A DNA stretch of 12,135 bases from Streptomyces xylophagus (GTDB lineage: Bacteria; Actinomycetota; Actinomycetes; Streptomycetales; Streptomycetaceae), in contig NZ_JNWO01000059.1 in assembly GCF_000716435.1 (NCBI RefSeq), forward strand, positions 1-12,135, read 5' to 3'. The notes under the pieces are model-generated. The model had not been told where the DNA came from. It worked only from the letters and a program-made list of their open reading frames with translations, and searched no databases. The translations under genes and the position numbers were made by a program. Positions 7,121-12,135 of this stretch are shown here, piece after piece (position 1 is the first letter of the stretch; each line of letters opens with the position of its first letter).

Positions 7121-7590
7121 TTGACGACGGCGCTGGGTGCGCGTCGCCTCGATCTGTGCCGGTCCTCCACGACCGGCTGGACCTCAAGCCTGGTCTTCGG
7201 GTTGCGCCGCTGGGTTGGATACCTCGCTGAGCAGGGCATCAGCACCGGCTCCGTATTCCGCGAAGTTCTGCGCATCGGCAAGGTCGCATCGCCGGAGACG
7301 CGGGCAAGGCGGGGGGCACCAAACGTGGTGTCCACTTGCGCCCGCAGAACGTGAACGAGCGCGTGAAACTGTGGTGCGCGGCGGCCGGGCTCAAGACCGA
7401 CGGCCGGCCTGTGTCCTCGCACAGTCTTCGCGCCGGCGGTGCAACCGACCTCGGCATGAACGGCGCGACGGACGAAGAACTCCAAGAAGCCGGGCGCTGC
7501 AAGAAGGGGTCGCGCATCCCTCGGGAGAGATACGTACGCCCGACCAAGGACCCCTTCAAGAGGGTCCCGGTGCACAACCCGGACGCCTAG
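7121..7590 (+). pseudogene. Tyrosine recombinase/integrase remnant, C-terminal part
   Basis: The right part, roughly 7290-7590, reads TKRGVHLRPQNVNERVKL...SSHSLRAGGATDLG...GRCKKGSRIPRERYVRP. HSLRAGG (His codon 7420, Arg codon 7429) is the HxxR box of tyrosine recombinases and the Tyr in RERYVRP is a candidate nucleophile. The left part (about 7150-7290) continues the domain in another frame (LVFGLRRWVGYLAEQGIS, VFREVLRIGKVAS), so a frameshift lies near 7285-7295. The N-terminal core-binding domain and the first catalytic Arg are missing. The residue after GR near the C-terminus is Cys where relatives usually have Trp. It once catalysed site-specific integration or excision; it is now a remnant, probably of the element that brought the locus in. 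No attachment site was identified. Confidence 0.7.
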
Positions 7591-7698
7591 GCTGCTTCTG
7601 ACCGCTCATGAAAGCATCCCCCCTGCTGGCACAGGTGCTTCCGGCGGCGCGGCTCACGGCGGCCAGCCCGGCGGCTGACAACGACCATCGGAAGCATT

Positions 7699-8515
7699 CT
7701 AGTCGGCCGCCCACCCGGTGGTGGCGGGGGCGCGGTCCGCGCCCAGAACCGCCCGCGCGTTGTCGATCAACTGCCGCAGCGCCCGCGCGGACTCGTTGAC
7801 GACAGGCAGCTTGACGTTGGCCAGCGGTGGAAACGTGGTATCCAGTAGCAGTAGTTCAGTACGTCCTTGGGCACTGCCACCAATCCCGGATATGGAGGAC
7901 CGGATGGCGTCGCGGGCCGCCTCCAGGGCCTGATTGTTCCCGCCATCGGCTGCGTGGGTGGCGCGGCAGTTCATCCAGCACGGTCATCGCCTGAAGGCAG
8001 GCGGCGTAGGCGGAGTCTCCGGGCCAGACTGCCGCCATGGTGCGGATGACCCGCGCAGCTGGCGCCCGGCTGAACGTCAGCTGCATGCTGATCTCGATGG
8101 CCCTCACGACACGCTCGGCCGCGGTGACAATCAGCTCCAGCTGCCCCTGCCGCTGCATCAACTCCGTGTACCCGGCCCGGACGGCGGACTCCTGCTCCTC
8201 CAGCACGTTCATCAGCTCTGTGTTCGCCAATGTCTCCCGAGCTGTCCGGACGAACCCAGCTATCTCCGCCCGCCGGTCTTCACGCAGCGCAACCAGACGC
8301 TGCGCCTCGGCGGTGATGGCTGCCGCGTCTTTGGCAGCGCTCGCCTGGACCATGCCGGCTCCGGCCTGGATCTTGGCGCTGATCATGGTGCCCGCGACGC
8401 CGCCCGCGATGGCGAGCAGGGCAACGCCGGGCGCACTGATAGCGAAATCCCGCAGCTTGCTGGCGAAGTCCCACATGGCGTCCATAGCTGTATCCTGCCG
8501 GGCCAGCCGGGCCAT
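7699..8515 (-). pseudogene. Membrane-anchored coiled-coil protein, frameshifted
   Basis: The frame from ATG 8515 (or ATG 8485, which has AGGA seven bases upstream) encodes one hydrophobic segment (ISAPGVALLAIAGGVAGTMI). A long Ala/Glu/Arg-rich helix follows (SAAKDAAAITAEAQRLVAL, REDRRAEIAGFVRTARETLA, VLEEQESAVRAGYTELMQRQ), then a helical region ending TMAAVWPGDSAYAACLQAMT. Near 7950-7970 the sensible sequence moves to the +1 frame (CRATHAADGGNNQALEAARD, then SSISGIGGSAQGRTELLLLD) and ends ATTGWAAD at 7699. The joined product would be ~270 residues: an inner-membrane protein with a coiled coil. I do not recognise a family. The shift makes it a pseudogene or reflects a sequence error. It has no clear operon partner; the ISAzo13-family element lies 273 bases upstream of its start. 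Confidence 0.6.
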
Positions 8516-8788
8516 GCTTCGTGCGGTCGAATCGATGAGAAATTACCGAGACCGCGCCTCCAGCCCTAACGAGGTGGTCTCTGATGGGTAAAGCGGGTGT
8601 GTGTCGCGATCCTGGGCCTGCCCCCGCAATCCGCCGACAGCTCGCTTCTGTTGGAGCACGGCCGGCTGCCGGGCTGACCGGCGCGAGCCGCCTCGTGCGG
8701 CGTGGACTCGGAGGGACAGTCTTCCACTTCTCGGGAGTGTCTGGCGGGACTGACAAAGCCAGTTGGTTTGACCATGATGACGCGACAC
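8516..8788. other. Non-coding interval upstream of the membrane-protein gene
   Basis: No convincing gene is seen. It lies between the ATG at 8515 (minus strand) and the left end of the ISAzo13-family element, and should hold the promoter of the membrane-protein gene. I could not identify one. Confidence 0.4.
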
Positions 8789-8813
8789 TAAGGGTGTGCA
8801 GATCTTTAACTCG
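8789..8813. repeat. Left terminal inverted repeat of the ISAzo13-family element
   Basis: It begins TAAGGGTGTGCAGATC and ends TTTAACTCG. It matches the reverse complement of 10532-10556 at 24 of 25 positions. The stop codon of the accessory ORF (8806-8808) lies within it. Confidence 0.9.
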
Positions 8814-9185
8814 TCTTTTTGACCTTGGTCTTGGCGGTGTCGGGGGCGAGGAACGTCGCGACGTCTGCTGGTGTGCGCAGGCGGGCGGTAGAGGTGCTGA
8901 CGGAGTGGCCGTGTGCTTCGAGGAGCGGGCGACTTCCTGTTTCGCGTGGCTGATGGTCATGGCGGTGACGCCGAAGAGCTGGCCGAGGAGGTCCATGGTG
9001 GCGAGTTTGCGCAGGTGGAGCAAGGTGACCAGGATCCGGTCGGCTGGAGTGAGTTTGGCTTTGGCGCTTGTGCCGGGGGAGACCAGGCGCTCGTGACCGC
9101 GGCGTGCGCGGAGCACGTGCTCACGTTGAACCTCCAGTGCGGGGGTCAGCGCGTCGATGAGCTCGCTGAGTTGTTGGCGGGTCAT
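8806..9185 (-). pseudogene. ISAzo13 accessory ORF: HTH domain of IS5-transposase type, frameshifted
   Basis: ATG 9185 opens MTRQQLSELIDALTPALEV, then LTPADRILVTLLHLRKLATM and LLGQLFGVTAMTISHAKQEV, a helix-turn-helix domain. At about 8930 a single C (G on the plus strand) is missing; restoring it gives RPLLEAHGHSVSTSTARLRT followed by PADVATFL and a stop at 8806-8808 inside the left inverted repeat. The repaired protein would be ~126 residues with no DDE catalytic part. It starts six bases after one candidate end of the transposase ORF (TGA 9191-9193), so the two would be coupled. It probably binds the element's ends or regulates transposition (inference). Its sequence parallels the left-edge transposase's N-terminal domain. 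Confidence 0.7.
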
Positions 9186-9190
9186 CCCGG

Positions 9191-10499
9191 TCAGTCCTGG
9201 GTCCTGCAGTGAATGCCGCGTGAGGTGGGGGCGGACTGCTCGCCGGGGCCTGGTCTGAGCTGCTGTCGGACGCCGCCGCACCCATCGGATGCTGAGGGTG
9301 GCGGGTGTAGTTCCAATCGCCGTGGAAGCGGTGGCGGGCGATCGGAAGGACGGCGATCTCGTCGTCGCTGACCTGGATGCCGGTGGGGTAGGGGTTGGTT
9401 TCGAGCTCGGCATGCATCGCCAGGCCGGTTTTGGTGGTGGTCGCGGCGATGCTTTCGATGATGACTTCGTGGCTGGTCAGGGGCCTGCCGCGCTAGTTCA
9501 TGGTGATGTGGGAGAACAGCCGGTGCTCGATTCGGTTCCACTTCGAGGTGCCGGGAGGCAGGTGGCAGACGGTGATCGTCAGGCCGGACTCGGCGGCGAA
9601 TTGGGCGAGTTCGGTTTTCCAGGTGCGGGTGCGATAGCCGTTGGAGCCGCCCGCGTCGGCGGTGATCAGCAGCCGGCCGTGGGGTAGGCGGTTCGCCCGG
9701 CGCTGTTCCACCAGCGGCGGATGGATTCGACGGCGAACGCGGCGGTGTCGTGGTCGGTGCCGACGTTGACCCAGCCGGTGTTCGCGGCGACGTCGGAGAT
9801 GCCGTAGGGCACGGCTCTGCCCAGCTCGCGGTCGGGGAAGTCGTGGGTGTCGACCCGCAGCGGCGCACCTCGCGGCTCCCATTCACGGCTGTTGTTCTTG
9901 AACGGGCCGACCAGCTCCTTCTTCTTCTTCTTCGTGTCCACACTGATCACCGGCGCCCTGTCGTCCTGGTGGTCGCGGGCCTGTTCGTTGAGGTAGTGGA
10001 ACTGCGCGTCCCGGTCGGGATGCTGTTTGCCTTCCAGGGTCTTGGCGTTGCTCTGCAGGCTGAAGCCCTCCTCGTGCAGGAGGTCGCCCACCGTGTCCGC
10101 GCAGATCCTGTGGCCTTGCCGGGTCAGTTCCTCGGCGAGCTTGCGGGTGGACTTGGTGGTCCAGCGCGGCGGCGACATCGGATCCCCGTACACGTCGGGC
10201 TCGACCAGTGTGAGGAGCGCCGTGCGGACGGCCGGGTTCAGGTCGGCGACGCGTTTGCGGCCGGCGCCGGGCCGTCGGATGCGCCCCAACGGGGCTTCTC
10301 CGGAGGCGAGTTCGCGTATTCCGGCAGACACCCTGGCCTCACGGACACCGGCGGCGCGGGCGACCGCTCTGATCCCGCCGCGGCCGAGAGACTGGGCCTC
10401 CGCACCTATCAGCAGGCGACGCTGCCGCTCGTTGAGGTGCGGCAGAATCGCCCCGAACTTGGCTGCCAGCATGGCCCGTTGCTCTTTCAACCCGGTCAT
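9191..10499 (-). pseudogene. ISAzo13-family DDE transposase, one frameshift and one nonsense codon
   Basis: It begins at ATG 10499 (MTGLKEQRAMLAAKFGAILP; GTG 10532 is possible but lies in the inverted repeat). It has an N-terminal HTH (GIRAVARAAGVREARVS), then DDE_Tnp_ISAZ013 motifs: VISVDTKKKKKELVG with Asp188, THDFPDRELGRAVPYGISD, HDTAAFAVESIRRWW. At 9681-9684 a C-run has four bases where five restore YPHGRLLITADAGGSNGYR (second Asp). Next come CHLPPGTSKWNRIEHRLFSH (Glu) and then HITMN followed by TAG (9493-9495), where relatives have Trp, so TGG to TAG. The frame then continues RGRPLTSHEV to HRFHGDWNYT. The 3' end is uncertain: TGA 9191 in one frame, or 9121 in another. It is non-functional as written. 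The Lys run (five AAG codons) may be a small triplet expansion. Confidence 0.85.
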
Positions 10500-10531
10500 G
10501 CCAGACCAACGAATCACCAACCGGAGAGCCA

Positions 10532-10556
10532 CGAGTTAAAGATCTGCACGCCCTTA
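10532..10556. repeat. Right terminal inverted repeat of the ISAzo13-family element
   Basis: It starts CGAGTTAAAGATCTGCAC and ends GCCCTTA, complementary to 8789-8813 except for one base. It is followed after a single base by the left repeat of the IS5-family element. Confidence 0.9.
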
Positions 10557-10557
10557 A

Positions 10558-10577
10558 CAACGGCTAACGCAATGAGG
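10558..10577. repeat. Left terminal inverted repeat of the IS5-family element
   Basis: CAACGGCTAACGCAATGAGG, an exact reverse complement of 11824-11843. Confidence 0.93.
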
Positions 10578-10584
10578 TCGTTAG

Positions 10585-10920
10585 TCAGCCCACGCAGGCG
10601 GTGCAGCGCGTGAGGTCTTCTGTAAGGAAGATGACGAAGCGCTGTTGTGGGCTGGTGATCTTCGCCAGACGGACGAGGGAAGTTCCGGCGGCCTGGAGTC
10701 CGCCAACGGCTTCGGCCAGTCCTGGTCGCGGGGTGTCACCGGTCTCGAGCATCGTCTGGTGCCGGAAGGTCCAGATGTCCCAGAGCTGCTGGGCGGAGAC
10801 GGCCTGATGACCTTCGGACAAAAGGACGAAGTCTGCGCCGACCTGAAGCGTTAGGTGAGCGGCTCGCGTGGAGGGGCTGTCGTCCCGGGCGAGCGCGGAT
10901 TCAAGGTCGCTGCGGATCAC
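10585..10920 (-). CDS. Passenger ORF of the IS5-family element
   Basis: 111 residues from GTG 10920, beginning MIRSDLESALARDDSPSTRA and ending LTEDLTRCTACVG. Its GTG overlaps the transposase stop as GTGA (10917-10920), so it is probably translated by coupling. It ends seven bases inside the left terminal repeat, so it lies wholly within the element. It has hydrophobic patches (HLTLQVGADFVLLSEGH, SLVRLAKI, RFVIFL) but no clear membrane segment. QQLWDIWTFRHQTMLET suggests helices. I do not recognise a family and see no catalytic motif. Unlike the transposase it has no frameshift. It may be a regulatory or accessory protein of the element, or a passenger; this is inference. Confidence 0.5.
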   Translation of the reverse strand: MIRSDLESALARDDSPSTRAAHLTLQVGADFVLLSEGHQAVSAQQLWDIWTFRHQTMLETGDTPRPGLAEAVGGLQAAGTSLVRLAKITSPQQRFVIFLTEDLTRCTACVG

Positions 10921-11788
10921 TTGCCTAGTCTGCCGGGATGGCTGGCTGCCGGGCGGGTCGAGAAGAGCATCTGTCGGTGGGTGATGAGGCAGCGGGCGAG
11001 TTTGAGGAACGCTTCGTGGATGTCAGCTCTGCGTTCCCAGCGGATGCGCAGGCGGCGGAATCCGTGGAGCCAGGCGAAGGTCCGCTCGATCCCCCCACCG
11101 GTAGGTGCCCAGTCCGGTGCCGTGCCTGGTGCGGCGGCGGGCGATGGCCGGGACGATGCCACGAGCGCGGACCTGGTCGCGGTAACTGTCGTGGTCTTAG
11201 CCCCGGTCGGCGAACAGCGAGTCCGGCTTGCGGCGGGGACGGCCGACCCGGCCGCGGACCGGCGGGATCGCGTCGAGCAGCGGCAGCAGTTGGGTGACGT
11301 CGTTGCGGTTGCCCCCGGTCAGTAGAACCGCGAGCGGAGTGCCGTGCCCGTCAGTGATCAGATGGTGCTTCGAGCCGGCCCGACCCCGATCTATTGGCGA
11401 GGGACCCGTATGGATCCCCCTTTTAACGCCCTGACATGCGAGGAGTCGACCACACAGCGGGACCAGTCCAGGCGTGATGCGGCATTGAGTTCGGCGAGCA
11501 GGACCTCGTGCAGTCTCTGCCAGACGCCGGCCTCGTTCCAGTCCCGCAGACGGCGCCAGCAGGCCATACCGGAGCCGAAGCCGAGGCCCTGTGGTAGGTA
11601 CTCCCACTGGATGCCGGTATGCAGCATGTACAAGATCCAGCACAGCACAGCACATCCCGGTCTGGCAACGGCCTGCGGCCCGGATAGCGGAAGCGCCGAT
11701 CGCGCTGCGGCAGCAGCGGCTCCAAGCGATCCCACAGCTCATCCGACGCGATCCACGGCGATGTCCCCACACCGGAGCGAACGTTCAA
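10917..11788 (-). pseudogene. IS5-family transposase, multiple frameshifts and a nonsense codon
   Basis: Pieces in order: WIASDELWDRLEPLLPQRDR (start TTG 11788 or GTG 11770), then GIQWEYLPQGLGFGSGMACW, RRLRDWNEAGVWQRLHEVLL and VVDSSHVRALKGG, then IHTGPSPIDRGRAGSKHHLI, DGHGTPLAVLLTGGNRNDVT and LLDAIPPVRGRVGRPRRKPD to LFADRG, and finally GIERTFAWLHGFRRLRIRWE. These match the DDE layout of IS5-family transposases: VDSSHV, the GNRND and LFADRG segment, and the ERTFAW end. Lesions: an extra GTGCT copy near 11639-11653; one G lost at the run paired with 11416-11420; TAA at 11197-11199 where the family has Tyr (RGYDHDSYR); and an indel in the G-run before IERTF near 11090-11096. It is non-functional. 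Confidence 0.85.
11639..11653. repeat. Triple AGCAC tandem repeat (slippage in the IS5 transposase)
   Basis: AGCAC occurs three times in a row. Removing one copy restores the transposase frame from the N-terminal segment into WILYMLHTGIQWEYL, so it looks like a 5-bp duplication that broke the gene. Confidence 0.7.
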
Positions 11789-11823
11789 CTCCAGCCCTGG
11801 ACACGGCCATCGGCACTGATCCG

Positions 11824-11843
11824 CCTCATTGCGTTAGCCGTTG
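11824..11843. repeat. Right terminal inverted repeat of the IS5-family element
   Basis: CCTCATTGCGTTAGCCGTTG, an exact reverse complement of 10558-10577. Confidence 0.93.
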
Positions 11844-11856
11844 AAAAAGGCTGAGT

Positions 11857-11919
11857 TGCGCACTGTTCGGTGGCTGTCCCACCCGGGACGGTTCCCCTTC
11901 TCACGGAAGGCAGTGCGCA
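11857..11919. repeat. 9-bp inverted repeat with an inner hairpin before the small ORF
   Basis: TGCGCACTG (11857-11865) pairs with CAGTGCGCA (11911-11919). Inside is GTCCC-ACCC-GGGAC (11876-11889). The whole structure directly precedes ATG 11919 and its ribosome site GGAAGG (11905-11910), so a folded leader could control translation. It might also be the end of an unrecognised element. Confidence 0.4.
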
Positions 11920-11999
11920 TGACCGCCACCTCTTGGACTCCGAAGCTCACCAACGTCGTTGGCGTCGACGGCAGGGCCAGCGCAGGCCGGTACGTCTAA
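11919..11999 (+). pseudogene. Small ORF interrupted by a stop and cut off by a transposase fragment
   Basis: ATG 11919, with GGAAGG eight bases upstream, encodes 26 residues (MTATSWTPKLTNVVGVDGRA, then SAGRYV) before TAA 11997-11999. After the stop the same frame continues ANGVSTFTVLI up to about 12035, where transposase-like sequence begins on the other strand. A single substitution (for example TAC to TAA) could have made the stop. I do not recognise the family. It may be a genuine 26-residue peptide gene or the start of a truncated gene. Confidence 0.35.
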
Positions 12000-12135
12000 G
12001 CGAACGGTGTCAGTACGTTCACCGTGCTGATCAACGCGGCCGCGGGTCCGTCGGCCGGGAGTTTGGCCAGTCCTGGCTGGTGGGCGTGGGTGATGTCCGC
12101 GCAGTTTCCGGGCTTGGTCGGGCTGTAGAACAGTA
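11996..12135 (-). pseudogene. IS5-type transposase fragment (middle part, enters from right edge)
   Basis: The minus-strand frame reads FYSPTKPGNCADITHAHQPG then LAKLPADGPAA. It matches the central DDE region of the same IS5-type transposase group as the left-edge gene (relatives carry SPTKPGxCADITHARQLGL and KLLADGP). After DGPAA the sequence departs from the family (ALISTVNVLTPFA) and stops at TAG 11996-11998, so its C-terminal third has been lost at about 12035. The N-terminal part should lie beyond 12135. The family assignment rests on remembered motifs. Confidence 0.7.

Larger units (their letters stand above)
8789..10556 (-). mobile_element. ISAzo13-family insertion sequence with accessory HTH ORF (decayed)
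   Basis: The 1768-bp element is bounded by 25-bp terminal inverted repeats that differ at one base (8789-8813 and 10532-10556, both containing the core CAGATCTTTAACTCG or its complement). Both ORFs lie on the minus strand, the transposase upstream and the HTH ORF downstream, and both are broken, so the copy is probably immobile unless a relative acts on it in trans. A possible 2-bp target duplication (AC at 8787-8788 and 10557-10558) flanks it, but its right C is shared with the neighbouring IS5 element's repeat, so this is weak. The family is assigned from the transposase. Confidence 0.85.
10558..11843 (-). mobile_element. IS5-family insertion sequence with passenger ORF (decayed)
   Basis: The 1286-bp element has perfect 20-bp terminal inverted repeats. 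Left (10558-10577): CAACGGCTAACGCAATGAGG. Right (11824-11843): its exact reverse complement. It carries a broken IS5-type transposase and a downstream small ORF on the minus strand. The flanking dinucleotide is AA on both sides (10556-10557 and 11844-11845), a possible but weak target duplication. It abuts the ISAzo13-family element. Confidence 0.88.

Noticed and set aside
7856..8591. Plus-strand frames of 184-211 residues over the membrane-protein gene
   Set aside because: The minus strand gives a membrane segment and a regular coiled coil; the plus frames are its shadows.
9750..10613. A 287-residue plus-strand frame across the ISAzo13 transposase
   Set aside because: It lies antisense to clear DDE transposase motifs, crosses the right inverted repeat and has no recognisable domain.
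10558..11843. Composite-transposon reading for the ISAzo13 plus IS5 pair
   Set aside because: The two elements have different terminal repeats and different transposases, so they are separate insertions, not flanking copies of one element.
1..12135. CRISPR array, tRNA or rRNA genes
   Set aside because: No regularly spaced repeats and no tRNA- or rRNA-like sequence were seen on either strand by eye.

Overview
The window reads as accessory DNA from a high-GC actinomycete, most likely Streptomyces or a close relative. The basis is the G/C-ending codon use, GTG/TTG starts, Sec and lipoprotein signal peptides, and transposases of types common in that genus. The genus is an inference; no rRNA or housekeeping gene is present.

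Layout. Positions 1-387 (minus) hold the N-terminal part of an IS5-type transposase running off the left edge; it abuts a probably truncated lipoprotein gene (377-670, minus) and a small gene of unknown function (717-998, minus). A gene-poor stretch follows (999-1445). Then comes a plus-strand unit: a frameshifted exported-protein gene (1446-1957) whose end overlaps the start of a very large secreted protein of 1457 aa (1941-6314). The large protein has a Sec signal peptide, a propeller-like region, a lysozyme-like domain, a golvesin-C-like domain and a C-terminal domain that I read as a NucA/NucB-type deoxyribonuclease. Convergent to it, across a perfect 48-nt palindrome that should terminate both transcripts, lies a SUKH (SMI1/KNR4) protein (6388-7008, minus), the expected immunity partner. 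The toxin tip and the immunity gene share a lower GC content than the rest of the toxin, as expected for an exchangeable toxin-immunity cassette.

The right half is a graveyard of mobile DNA. It contains a broken tyrosine-recombinase remnant (7121-7590), a frameshifted membrane/coiled-coil protein gene (7699-8515, minus), an ISAzo13-family element with 25-bp inverted repeats (8789-10556) carrying a broken transposase and a broken HTH accessory ORF, and directly beside it an IS5-family element with perfect 20-bp inverted repeats (10558-11843) carrying a broken transposase and an intact passenger ORF. After these come an interrupted small ORF (11919-11999) and a transposase fragment of the same type as the left-edge one (11996-12135, minus).

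Working model. The central locus is a secreted, cell-wall-directed DNase effector with its immunity protein. Both of those frames are intact, whereas most surrounding genes carry frameshifts, stops or truncations. Several frameshifts fall in or next to short G/C runs, so sequencing error remains possible for those. The two nonsense codons in the transposases are substitutions and are harder to explain that way.
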